Positions 22,574 through 30,216 of a DNA stretch of 64,000 bases are shown here, one piece after another; within the stretch, counting starts at the first letter, position 1; every line of letters begins with the position of its first letter. Origin of the DNA: Actinoplanes derwentensis (GTDB taxonomy: Bacteria > Actinomycetota > Actinomycetes > Mycobacteriales > Micromonosporaceae); assembly GCF_900104725.1 (NCBI RefSeq), contig NZ_LT629758.1, positions 620,001-684,000 of the forward strand, in the 5' to 3' direction. The notes below the pieces were generated by a model, which saw only the letters and a list, made by a program, of their open reading frames with translations, was not told where the DNA came from and made no database searches. The translations under genes and the position numbers were made by a program.

Positions 22574-22601
22574 GCGGGCCCGCTACTGAGGGCGGGCCCG
22601 C
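22574..22601 (-). terminator. Hairpin after the ADP-ribosyltransferase gene
   Basis: Two copies of the self-complementary GCGGGCCCGC (22574-22583 and 22592-22601) separated by eight bases can pair into a 10-bp stem. It lies 11 bases after the leftward stop at 22612. Confidence 0.7.
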
Positions 22602-22611
22602 ACGGGCGGGA

Positions 22612-23199
22612 TCAGTGCCAGGGTTTGTAGTTCGGGTTGCTCAGGCAGTCGTTCATGACTTCGGTCTTGGTGGTCTTGTCGACGGGGCAGACACCGATCA
22701 CGTACTCGCTGCGGATACCGCCGGGGAACGCGACTTCGAGCTGGTCGGCGTACTTGTGGGTGTCCCCGATGGTCTTGTTGACGTCGATGCCGCCGGGCGC
22801 GTCGATGTAGTAGTTCCAGCCGGACTTGTACCAGGACTTGTAGAGATCGTGGTCGTAGGTGGTGGAGACGTACGGCGACGGCTGGTTGACCAGGACGTAC
22901 TGCTTCACGTCGTACTGCCCGCCGGTCACGTCCTTGGCGGAGAAACCGGTGGCGAAGATGACGTCGGGAGTGCGGCTGTCGCTGCGGTAGAGGGTGCCGC
23001 AGTTCTGCCGCCACACCGGCGCCGGGGTGATCCGGTCGAGCTTGACGTTCGCCGGATCGGTGGCGGCCCGCACCTTGTCGTCGACGATCGGGCACGACGG
23101 AGCGGCCGAAGCCTGCACCGGCGTGGTCAAACCGGCGAGCGCGGTGCCGAATACGATCGCGGCCGCGGCGAGACGCCGTCGGAACATGTGGTTGATCAT
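22612..23199 (-). CDS. Secreted mono-ADP-ribosyltransferase (Scabin/pierisin-like)
   Basis: The 195-residue protein has a Sec-type signal peptide (FRRRLAAAAIVFGTALAGL, cleavage near ASA-AP at residues 32-34). A compact ADP-ribosyltransferase domain follows with the three R-S-E landmarks: R72 in TLYRSDSR, S112-T-T in YVSTTYD, and Q153-x-E155 in ADQLEVAFPGG. That QxE pattern and FATGFSAKD are typical of Scabin, ScARP and pierisin, which modify guanine bases or nucleosides. Four cysteines (36, 67, 171, 185) could form two disulfides in the exported protein. The start is uncertain: in-frame GTG 23226, ATG 23199 and ATG 23187 are all possible and none has a good Shine-Dalgarno sequence. No immunity gene is evident nearby. 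Confidence 0.88.
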   Translation of the reverse strand: MINHMFRRRLAAAAIVFGTALAGLTTPVQASAAPSCPIVDDKVRAATDPANVKLDRITPAPVWRQNCGTLYRSDSRTPDVIFATGFSAKDVTGGQYDVKQYVLVNQPSPYVSTTYDHDLYKSWYKSGWNYYIDAPGGIDVNKTIGDTHKYADQLEVAFPGGIRSEYVIGVCPVDKTTKTEVMNDCLSNPNYKPWH

Positions 23200-23282
23200 G
23201 TGGTGCACGATGTCGGCCCGGCCCACTACCAGGGCGGATAGTCACACGATCGTCGCGTGTCCACCCGTACCGGAAAATGTCT

Positions 23283-23288
23283 TAAGGT
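23283..23288 (+). promoter_or_regulatory. -10 box for leaderless SDR gene
   Basis: TAAGGT is followed by seven bases and ATG 23296. There is no Shine-Dalgarno sequence. Confidence 0.45.
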
Positions 23289-23295
23289 TTCGGGC

Positions 23296-24099
23296 ATGGA
23301 TCGCACTGCGTTGGTCACCGGAGCGTCGTCGGGTATCGGCAGATCGACGGCGGCCGCTCTCGTGGCCCGCGGTTACCGGGTGCTCGGGACCAGCCGCGAT
23401 CCGGCGGCACTCAAGCCGGAGCAACGTGCCGACGGGGTGGAGTACCTGGCTCTGGACCTCACCGACGACGCGTCGATCGAGAGCCTCGCGCCGGAGCTGG
23501 CCGGGGTGGACGTGCTGGTCAACAACGCGGGCGAGAGCCAGTCCGGTCCGATCGAGGAGTTGCCGGGCGAAGCACTGCGGCGGCTGTTCCAGATCAACGT
23601 GTTCGGGCCGGTGCGGCTGACCCAGTTGGTGCTGCCGGGGATGCGCGAGCGCGGGCGGGGCCGGGTCGTGATGGTCGGGTCGATGCTGGCGTCGTTCCCG
23701 CTGGCCTACCGGTCGGCCTATGTCGCCTCGAAAGCCGCGATCAAAGGTTTCAGCAACGGGGCCCGGCACGAGCTGAGCCCGTTCGGGGTGTGGCTGACCA
23801 CCGTCGAACCGGGGTCGATCGCCACCGGCATCAGCGAGCGGCGCACCGAGTACAGCGCCGGGAACTCCCCGTACCGCGACGATCTCGCGACGATGCTGGC
23901 CGCCCTGAACCGCAACGAACGCGACGGCATCACCGCCGAACGGGTCGCCGCGACCATCGTGTCCGCGATCGAGGCGCCCCGCCCGAAAGCCCGTTACGCG
24001 GTCGGCAGCAACGCTCCGCTGGTGTTCGGGCTGCGGCGCCTGCTGCCCGGCGGTCTCGTCGAGAAGATCATGCACCGCAAATACGGCCTCAGTCGGTAG
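23296..24099 (+). CDS. SDR family oxidoreductase
   Basis: The 267-residue classical short-chain dehydrogenase has the NAD(P)-binding TGASSGIGRSTAAAL (TGxxxGIG, residues 8-15), VLVNNAGES (NNAG), the catalytic serine in VVMVGSMLAS, and YVASKAAIKGFS (YxxxK). The basic residue after the second strand (GTSRDP) suggests NADP preference. PGSIATGI is the usual post-catalytic loop. The substrate is unknown. It ends 11 bp inside the convergent DoxX-like gene. Confidence 0.92.
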   Translation: MDRTALVTGASSGIGRSTAAALVARGYRVLGTSRDPAALKPEQRADGVEYLALDLTDDASIESLAPELAGVDVLVNNAGESQSGPIEELPGEALRRLFQINVFGPVRLTQLVLPGMRERGRGRVVMVGSMLASFPLAYRSAYVASKAAIKGFSNGARHELSPFGVWLTTVEPGSIATGISERRTEYSAGNSPYRDDLATMLAALNRNERDGITAERVAATIVSAIEAPRPKARYAVGSNAPLVFGLRRLLPGGLVEKIMHRKYGLSR

Positions 24100-24487
24100 A
24101 TTTCTTCGGCGGCAGCGTCGCGGCCAGCGCCCAGATCACCAGCAGCGGCTGGAAGAACAATCGCGCCAGCCGGGCGCCGTCGGTGTTCAGGCCGAAGCCG
24201 TCCTTGTGTTCCAGCCACTGGGCGACGTTGCCCGGGAAGATCACCACGAAGAACAGCGCCACGATCACCCCGAGCCATCGGCGGGCCGGTTGCCGCCACA
24301 CGGCCAGCAGTGCCACCCCGAGACTGATCTCCACGATGCCGGAGGCGATCACCACCAGGTCGGCGCCGATCGGGAACCAGTCCGGCACCTGCGCCTGGAA
24401 CTCCTGCCGGGCCACGGTCAGATGAGTGATCCCGGCGAAAGTCAGAACGGCGCCGAGAACGCCCTGTGCTACCTCTTTGAGACCCAT
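24089..24487 (-). CDS. DoxX-like four-helix membrane protein
   Basis: The 132-residue protein has four membrane segments: GVLGAVLTFAGITHL, LVVIASGIVEISLGVALLAV, WLGVIVALFFVVIFPGNVAQ and LFFQPLLVIWALAAT. The pattern GNVAQWLEHKDGFGLNTDGAR between segments three and four is typical of a DoxX-like subgroup. DoxX proteins are linked to quinone-linked or detoxifying redox complexes in some bacteria, but this subgroup has no assigned role. ATG 24487 is chosen because conserved hydrophobic sequence begins here. Confidence 0.8.
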   Translation of the reverse strand: MGLKEVAQGVLGAVLTFAGITHLTVARQEFQAQVPDWFPIGADLVVIASGIVEISLGVALLAVWRQPARRWLGVIVALFFVVIFPGNVAQWLEHKDGFGLNTDGARLARLFFQPLLVIWALAATLPPKKSTD

Positions 24488-24506
24488 GGGTGCAGAGCAT
24501 GCCCGA

Positions 24507-25718
24507 TCAACCGGCGAACCACGACAGGTCGGCGGCGTCGGCGATCGCCCGCATGCCCGCCGGCGACGGATGTAGATGGTCACCGGAGTCGAAGCCAGCC
24601 CGGAACCGGGCCGGCGCGGCCGGATCGTGGGTGGCCCGATCCTGATCCAGAACGAAATCACAGCCGCTGCCGCCGGAACGGAGGAAGGCGTTGATCTCGG
24701 CACGGCCCGATTCGCCTTGCGGCGACCAATAACCGGCACCCTGGTACGGCGTCAACGTCGAGCAGATCACCCGTACCCCCGCCGAGTGAGCCCGGGCCGT
24801 CAACTGCCGCAACGTGGCGATCAACCGGGACGCCGGAGGTGGATCGGCCGCACCCAGATCGTTCAGCGCGTCGTCGGAGATGATCACCCACCGGACACCC
24901 GGCCGGCTCAGCACGTCCCGTTCGAACCGGTTCACGCCACTCTCACCCCGGCCGTCCGCGGTGAACCGGTTGCCGCTGATGCCCACGTTGAGCACCCCGA
25001 CCCGGTGCCCGGCCTGCCGCAGCCGGTCGGACAACAGGTCGGGCCAGCGCTCGTTGGCACCGGACCGTGTCCCCAGGCCGTCGGTGATCGACGCCCCGAA
25101 CGCGACGACCGCCCCACCGTCACCGCGCACGTCCAGACCGGACAGGAAGAACCAGCTGGTCTCGGTACGAACCCCGGACAGTCTCGCCGCCGACACCTGC
25201 TCTCCGGCGGCGACGTAGTTGTGCTGTACCGCGATCCCGTGCCGGGTACTCGGGCCGGTCGCCGACGGCAGCCAGGCGCTGATCGCCACATCACCGTCCA
25301 CCGGCACGTCGAAGGACACCTTGTCACTGACCGCCGTCGTACCCACCGGAATCGTGACCGACGTCCGGCCACCGAACGTCACCGCCCGGTCGGTCGCCGG
25401 ATCGATCACACCACCGGAGACGGGCCGGGCCAGGCGCACCGCCCCGACCATCAGCGGCCGGGTCCCGAACTCGTTCGTCAACCGCACCCGCGCGGTGTCA
25501 CCGCCGATGCTGGTGTGCACGATCTGCCGCAGCGTGTGCTTGCCGAACGACCGGCCGCCGCTCTCGACCGCGGTCGCCCAGGTGCCGGCCCACGGTCGTT
25601 CGTCCGGTTCCTGTTTCGCCGGAGCCGCGGAAAGCGACGGTCCCGGCTCCGGTGACGGTGGCAGCGGAGCCGTGCATCCGGCGGTGAGCAGCACCGATAG
25701 CCATGCCGCCCGCCGCAT
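24507..25718 (-). CDS. SGNH/GDSL hydrolase, predicted lipoprotein
   Basis: The 403-residue protein starts with a short lipoprotein signal (AAWLSVLLTAGC, lipobox LTAGC, lipidated Cys15). A Pro-rich linker and a jelly-roll accessory domain follow (about residues 40-190). The SGNH domain (about 200-400) has VVAFGASITDG with the nucleophile Ser, NVGISGNR with Gly and Asn, and DHLHPSPAG with the Asp/His pair. Block III reads DDALND where most members have GxND, so the oxyanion Asn is kept. These proteins hydrolyse esters of sugars or lipids. The local lnt gene would acylate it. Confidence 0.9.
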   Translation of the reverse strand: MRRAAWLSVLLTAGCTAPLPPSPEPGPSLSAAPAKQEPDERPWAGTWATAVESGGRSFGKHTLRQIVHTSIGGDTARVRLTNEFGTRPLMVGAVRLARPVSGGVIDPATDRAVTFGGRTSVTIPVGTTAVSDKVSFDVPVDGDVAISAWLPSATGPSTRHGIAVQHNYVAAGEQVSAARLSGVRTETSWFFLSGLDVRGDGGAVVAFGASITDGLGTRSGANERWPDLLSDRLRQAGHRVGVLNVGISGNRFTADGRGESGVNRFERDVLSRPGVRWVIISDDALNDLGAADPPPASRLIATLRQLTARAHSAGVRVICSTLTPYQGAGYWSPQGESGRAEINAFLRSGGSGCDFVLDQDRATHDPAAPARFRAGFDSGDHLHPSPAGMRAIADAADLSWFAG

Positions 25719-25872
25719 GATCTCCCCGTTCCGTCGTGGTGCGCCGATCCTGTCATCGGTGCCTGCCGTCGGCCGAACCCCGGCGTGAACCTGTGGTCAA
25801 CTCGACATCGGTGTGGGCTGGTCGAGACGATGTTCAATGGGCGGACAGGGATGGGAACCCGAGAGGAAGACG

Positions 25873-26406
25873 ATGACCGCGATCGTGGGATTGGCCCGGG
25901 GCGATGCCGTCTACATCGGCGGCGACAGTGCGGGAACATCCGGTTGGAACCTTTCCGTCCGCGCCGATCCCAAAGTGTTCCGTAACAAGCAGTATCTGTT
26001 CGGGTTCACCAGTTCGTTCCGGATGGGACAGCTGATCCGCTATTCCCTTGACCTCCCCACGCCCAAGGGCGACCTGGACCGCTTCATGGTCACGAAATTC
26101 ATCGACGGCCTGCGGGACTGCCTCAAATCCGGCGGATACGCCCGCAAGGAGGAGGAACAGGAACTCGGCGGCACGTTCCTGGTCGGCGTCCGCGGCCGGC
26201 TCTACACGATCCAGGACGACTACCAGGTCGGATCGGCCGCCGACGGTTACGCGGCCGTCGGCTGCGGCGACCAGATCGCCCTCGGCGCCCTCTACGCTAC
26301 GGCCGGCCGCGGCGTGCGCCCCAAAGCCCGGGTCCGCCTGGCGTTGTCGGCAGCGGAACGGTTCAGCGCCGGCGTGCGAGGCCCGTTCACCTGCAAAAAG
26401 CTTTGA
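25873..26406 (+). CDS. HslV/proteasome-like Ntn hydrolase, orphan
   Basis: The 177-residue protein opens MTAIVGLARGDAVYIGGDSA, matching the N-terminal nucleophile fold of HslV and proteasome beta subunits: initiator Met followed by Thr2 (the nucleophile after Met removal) and a GGDS/AGDG-type turn. A second landmark is the DQIALGALYATAGRG helix late in the chain, where proteasome beta subunits have G-x-G-x-x-x-A. GAGAGGAAG is a good ribosome-binding site for ATG 25873. No HslU/ClpY ATPase gene is nearby, and actinomycetes normally use a different 20S proteasome. It may act alone, self-compartmentalise, or be a non-peptidase relative. Confidence 0.75.
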   Translation: MTAIVGLARGDAVYIGGDSAGTSGWNLSVRADPKVFRNKQYLFGFTSSFRMGQLIRYSLDLPTPKGDLDRFMVTKFIDGLRDCLKSGGYARKEEEQELGGTFLVGVRGRLYTIQDDYQVGSAADGYAAVGCGDQIALGALYATAGRGVRPKARVRLALSAAERFSAGVRGPFTCKKL

Positions 26407-26435
26407 TTTCGTACGAGCGGCGCAAAGCCCTGTGA

Positions 26436-26583
26436 CGTCCCCGCGAGGCAGGCGACCGGCCAGGCCACCTCGCGACCGCCGGGCCGAATGCGGTGGTCGG
26501 CACCTTCGGGCCCGCGGCCGGTCCATCGCATTCGGCCCGGCGGTCGCGGGGCGGCCTTGAGGTTCGCCTGCCTTGCGGGGACG
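26436..26583. repeat. Large inverted repeat, 57-nt arms; dispersed element copy B
   Basis: Left arm 26436-26492 and right arm 26527-26583 pair at 50 of 57 positions. The inner 22 bases are perfect (26471-26492, starting CGCGACCGCCGGGCCGAATG, against 26527-26548), with a 34-base loop. The element sits between convergent genes and can act as a strong bidirectional terminator. Its right arm continues into sequence shared with 10042-10150, ending at the TAA stop of the histidine kinase gene. Confidence 0.88.
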
Positions 26584-26617
26584 GGGCGGGGCTGTGGGGT
26601 GGCGTACCGGAAAGGGT

Positions 26618-28681
26618 TTAGCCGATTTTGATCGGGGTTGCGGGTTTGGTGGAGGTCGGCAGGGCTGGGCTGGGGGAGCACGGCAGGGAGAGGACGAAGA
26701 CGGCGCCGCGGGGCTGGTTGGGCTGGTAGGTGATGGTGGCGCCGGAGGCTTCGGCCAGGCGGGCGACCAGGTAGAGGCCCAGGCCGGTGCCGGATTTGGT
26801 GGTGGCCACGCCGGTTTCGGCTCGGGTGAAGCGTTCGAACAGGTGCGGGATGAAAGCGGCGGGTACGCCCTCGCCGTGGTCGCTGATCTTCACCTGGACC
26901 CGGTCGTGGTCGTGTTTCACCGCGATCTGGATGGGCGGGGCGCCGTATTTGACGGCGTTCGCCAGCAGGTTGCCGAGCAGTAGTGCCAGGTGGACCGGGT
27001 CGGCGTAGGCGAACACCCGGTCGGGGCCGGTGACGGTGGCGGTGTTCGTCGGGTCGGCGGAGTCCTGGGCGGCCACCGCCTGGCGGGCCACGAGGGCCAC
27101 GTCGAGGCGGGCGGGGCGGGCGTTGAGTGCCCCGGAGTCCATCTGGGCGAGCGTGAGGATCTCGCTGACCAGCTGTTCGGCGCGGTGGCCGGCCGAGGTC
27201 ATCCGGCGTAGGTAGTGCCGGCGGGTCTCGTCCTCCATGTCGGTCCAGTCCTCGGCGAGCATCTCGCCGGCCGACACGATGGTGGTGAGTGGCTGGCGTA
27301 CGTCGTGGCTGAGCATCGCCATGAAGTCGCCCATCTGCTCGTTGGCGTTCTCCAGGCGGGCGGCGTGCTGCTGGAGTTCGGCGGCGTCGTCGCGGCGGGC
27401 GCGTTCCAGCATGCGGCGTTCGGTCACGTCGACGATCTGGGTGGCGAAGTACTGGGCCCGGCCCGCCTGGTCGTGCAGCAGACTCGCGGTGATGATCACT
27501 TCGACGGAGCGGCCGTCGGCGTGCAGGTACCGCTTCTCCATGTCGAAGCCGTCGGTACGCCCGGACAGGCAGTCCTGGATCAGGTGCAGGCAGCCGGGCA
27601 GGTCCTCGGGGTGGGTGAGGGTGGCGAAGTTCACGCCGACCAGGTCCGACTCGGGGCGGCCGAGCATGACGCAGAGAGCCGGGTTGACCCGGAAGAACCG
27701 GCCGTCGAGGTCGGCCATGGCCATGCCGATGCGGGAGTTGTCGAACAGTTTGCGGAACCGTTGTTCGCTGTAGCCCAGTTGGTGGCGGCTGCGGCGGGCC
27801 CGGACGGTGGCCACGACCACGAGCAGGCCGACGACCGAGGCGGTGATCAGTGCGGCCCGGCCGGCGGCGCGGCTGTCGGCGGTGGAGGCGTACAGCACGT
27901 TCTCGGTGGTCGAGGCGGACAGTCGCCACGGGGTGCCGGGGATCGGCTGGGACGTGTACTGCCACCATTCGCCGTTCTCGCGGTAGCGGCCCCGGCCGGC
28001 GCGCGACATCGCGGCGGACAGGTCGGTCTCGTCCGCTGCGAACATGGTCACGCCCTCCGGGTGTGCGTGGTTGGCGGCGACGACGACTCCGGCAGAGTCC
28101 ACCAGATGGATCTTCACGCCGGTCAGCTGGATGGCGCTGGACAGGTAGGCGGAGAGCGGGCTGTGATCCGAGACGGCCACCGCGCCGGAGAAGACCCGCA
28201 ACCCGAACCGGGTGCTGAACGGCACGGCGATCGCGACCACCGGCACACCCTGTGCGGCCGACGGCACCATCGGCGACACCGCGGCCCGGCCTTCCCGGAC
28301 CGCGGTCCGCAGATGCGCGTAACGGTCGGCGAGTCGCTGCCCCTCGACTGCCGGGTTCGCTGGGACGACCTGCAGCACCCGGCCTCCGGCGTCGAGCAGG
28401 ACGGCGGCCGGGTAACCGAAGCCGCCGACGGTGCGGGTGAAGTCCCGGGAGTCCACGACCTGGTCGCTGAGGAAGGCTTTGGCCTGTTCCCGCTGCCGGG
28501 CGATCAGGTCGTCGACGAACGAGGTGACGAACTCGGCGGCCAGGTCGGCGCGAAGATGGTAGCGCTGGATCACGGCCTTCTTGGTGCTGTGTTCCACCCA
28601 CCACAGGACGCCGGTGCCTACACACGTCAGTACCAGCCACACCGCTAGCGGCGCGGCCAGGAGGCGCCACCCCGTCCGCAT
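26618..28681 (-). CDS. Membrane sensor histidine kinase (dCache-PAS-HisKA-HATPase)
   Basis: The 687-residue protein has one N-terminal membrane helix (about 7-28), an extracellular double-Cache sensor (about 30-265), a second membrane helix (about 276-293), and a PAS/PAC domain (about 303-425: FRKLFDNSRIGMAMADLDGR, then TERRMLERARR). The kinase core follows: LSHDVRQPLTTI with phospho-acceptor H459, NLLANAVKYG (N box), DHGEGVPAAFIPHLFERF (G1), SGTGLGLYLVARLA (G2). The RQP after the histidine, where most kinases have R-T/S-P, is unusual and shared with the kinase at 39456. It is 25 bp downstream of the soluble Cache gene; a CATAGT box seven bases before ATG 28681 also allows its own leaderless promoter. 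No response regulator gene is adjacent. Confidence 0.92.
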   Translation of the reverse strand: MRTGWRLLAAPLAVWLVLTCVGTGVLWWVEHSTKKAVIQRYHLRADLAAEFVTSFVDDLIARQREQAKAFLSDQVVDSRDFTRTVGGFGYPAAVLLDAGGRVLQVVPANPAVEGQRLADRYAHLRTAVREGRAAVSPMVPSAAQGVPVVAIAVPFSTRFGLRVFSGAVAVSDHSPLSAYLSSAIQLTGVKIHLVDSAGVVVAANHAHPEGVTMFAADETDLSAAMSRAGRGRYRENGEWWQYTSQPIPGTPWRLSASTTENVLYASTADSRAAGRAALITASVVGLLVVVATVRARRSRHQLGYSEQRFRKLFDNSRIGMAMADLDGRFFRVNPALCVMLGRPESDLVGVNFATLTHPEDLPGCLHLIQDCLSGRTDGFDMEKRYLHADGRSVEVIITASLLHDQAGRAQYFATQIVDVTERRMLERARRDDAAELQQHAARLENANEQMGDFMAMLSHDVRQPLTTIVSAGEMLAEDWTDMEDETRRHYLRRMTSAGHRAEQLVSEILTLAQMDSGALNARPARLDVALVARQAVAAQDSADPTNTATVTGPDRVFAYADPVHLALLLGNLLANAVKYGAPPIQIAVKHDHDRVQVKISDHGEGVPAAFIPHLFERFTRAETGVATTKSGTGLGLYLVARLAEASGATITYQPNQPRGAVFVLSLPCSPSPALPTSTKPATPIKIG

Positions 28682-28706
28682 GTTTCCGACTATGGCATGA
28701 CTTGGG

Positions 28707-29387
28707 TTATGGCCAGGTCAGGACCGTCAAAGGCAGGGTGCCGCACGGTGTCAGGCTGACCCCGCCGGGCAAGGTCATCGGGGTCTGCCGGATCAGCGCG
28801 TCGCGGATCTGCGCGTCCCGGATCAGCGAACCCGCCAGATGCTGGGCGGTGGTGCCGGCGACCACCCGGCCGTGCGTGTTGACCAGGGCGGTGGGGCTGC
28901 CGACGGTGCGCAGCGCCGGGCGCAGGGCGCGTTCGAAATCGGCCACGAAGACGTCCGCCCCGGCTATCCCGGCAAAAGCGCCGTCGTCGTCGTGGATCGG
29001 CTCGGTGAACGTCAGGGCGTACTGCTCGGCGCAGACGTAGTCGACGTAGGGCCCGGTGACGTGACGGCGGCCGGTCTCGCGGGGGATCGTGAACCACTGT
29101 TGCCGCTGGACGTCGACATAGGTGTCACTGGTGGGGTCGAGGTCCAGTTCCAGCCGGGTGGGGCCGGGTCCCATCCACCACTCCAGCTCGTTTCCGGTGG
29201 TGATCACGCCGGCACCGGAGATCAGGCCGCTCACCGCCGCGATCACCCGCGGCCGCAACCCGGACAGATCGCTGAGAGAGGTCGCGGTGCGCAGCTCGCT
29301 GACGACGGCGAACGTGCTCTCGGCGAGATCGGTGACGTGTTCGGCCAGGGCTGTCGTTACATGGATCGCCACGGATCCCGCCTTCAC
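28707..29387 (-). CDS. Soluble Cache-domain sensor protein
   Basis: The 226-residue protein is almost entirely one Cache (PDC-type) ligand-binding domain: TYVDVQRQQWFTIPRETG, TGPYVDYVCAEQYALTFTEP, DDDGAFAGIAGADVFVADFE and ALVNTHGRVVAGT. Cache domains normally lie outside the membrane in chemoreceptors and kinases. Here there is no signal peptide and no membrane helix, so the sensor is predicted to be cytoplasmic. Its ATG overlaps the GntR stop codon in an ATGA junction, so the two are coupled. It could feed ligand status to the GntR protein or the following kinase. Confidence 0.85.
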   Translation of the reverse strand: MKAGSVAIHVTTALAEHVTDLAESTFAVVSELRTATSLSDLSGLRPRVIAAVSGLISGAGVITTGNELEWWMGPGPTRLELDLDPTSDTYVDVQRQQWFTIPRETGRRHVTGPYVDYVCAEQYALTFTEPIHDDDGAFAGIAGADVFVADFERALRPALRTVGSPTALVNTHGRVVAGTTAQHLAGSLIRDAQIRDALIRQTPMTLPGGVSLTPCGTLPLTVLTWP

Positions 29388-30109
29388 TGCTCGATCAGCG
29401 TCAGGTGCAGGGTGACCAGCCGCTCGACGGCCCTCTCCAGGTGATCCTCGGTCAACTTCCGGGCCAGGTCACCGTCGCCCGCCGCGATGGCCGCCGTGAT
29501 CCCGCGATGGTCCGCGTGCGGATCATATGCGTTATCGCCGTCGGGCAGAACCGGCGACCAGAGCAGCGTTCCGAGCTCGGTCGCGAACCGGATCTCCTCG
29601 CGGGCCAGCCGGGCACTCTGCGCGACCGCCGCGACCTCCAGGTGGTAGGCCCGCTCCATCCGGTGCAGCGGCCCGGAGGCGTCGGCGTCCACCTCTTCGA
29701 TGCGCAGGATGTCGTCGGCGTCGGCACGCTGGGCGGCCAGCCGGGCCGCGGCTCCGGCGATCGCGGCGTAGTGGTCGGCGGTGTCCCGCACGGTGGGCAG
29801 GCTCAGCTCGGTCAGCCTGGTGCGCAGATCGTCTTTCGCGGCCGGTGTACGCACGAAACTGCCGCCGCCCCGGCCACGCCGGGTCTCCACCAGGTTCTGC
29901 TGGCGCAACGCGACAAGAGCCTCCCGCACGGTCACCCGGGAGACCCCGAACTGGGCCGCCAGGTCGGCTTCGCTGGGGAGCTGCTGGGCGTCGGTGAGCA
30001 GCCCGAACGTGATGGCGTCGGTGAGCCGGCGGACCACTGTCTCGGCGCGGCTGTGCGGGTCCAGCGGTGCGAACACCACGGATCGCGCGCTGGCTCGGTC
30101 CGTCCCCAT
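29384..30109 (-). CDS. GntR family regulator, FadR subfamily
   Basis: The 241-residue protein has an N-terminal winged helix (about residues 15-85: HSRAETVVRRLTDAITFGLL, LPSEADLAAQFGVSRVTVRE, LVETRRGRGGGSFV) and a helical FCD ligand domain (about 95-235) with the metal-ligand pattern D/H spread through HRMERAYHLEVAAVA and the late ADHRGITAAIAAGD (H-x-x-I-x-x-A). FCD domains bind organic acids via a metal. It is divergent from potA and should control the transport operon, its own operon, or both, through the gap with CTGTTAACAG. Confidence 0.93.
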   Translation of the reverse strand: MGTDRASARSVVFAPLDPHSRAETVVRRLTDAITFGLLTDAQQLPSEADLAAQFGVSRVTVREALVALRQQNLVETRRGRGGGSFVRTPAAKDDLRTRLTELSLPTVRDTADHYAAIAGAAARLAAQRADADDILRIEEVDADASGPLHRMERAYHLEVAAVAQSARLAREEIRFATELGTLLWSPVLPDGDNAYDPHADHRGITAAIAAGDGDLARKLTEDHLERAVERLVTLHLTLIEQ

Positions 30110-30130
30110 GCCGGTGATTGTTCCGTACGG

Positions 30131-30140
30131 CTGTTAACAG
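30131..30140. promoter_or_regulatory. Operator-like palindrome in gntR-potA gap
   Basis: CTGTTAACAG is a perfect 10-bp palindrome, located between the GntR start (30109) and the potA -35 box (30159). Position suggests a GntR binding site acting on both directions; the exact site is a guess. Confidence 0.45.
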
Positions 30141-30158
30141 AGCGGTTACCGGGCTGTC

Positions 30159-30187
30159 TTGACCTTTAAAGTCTGACGCCATACCTT
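30159..30187 (+). promoter_or_regulatory. Sigma-70 type promoter of the pot operon
   Basis: TTGACC (30159-30164), a 17-base spacer, then TACCTT (30182-30187). Close to the housekeeping consensus TTGACA-N17-TANNNT. Transcription would begin near 30194 with a short leader containing CAGGGAG before GTG 30217. Confidence 0.75.
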
Positions 30188-30216
30188 TTCGCTAAATCGC
30201 TCTCAGGGAGTTCCCA

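Noticed and set aside
23265..23280. GTACCGGAAAA near the SDR promoter as a dispersed-element copy.
   Set aside because: No core sequence and no leftward stop codon at the end, so chance similarity is likelier.
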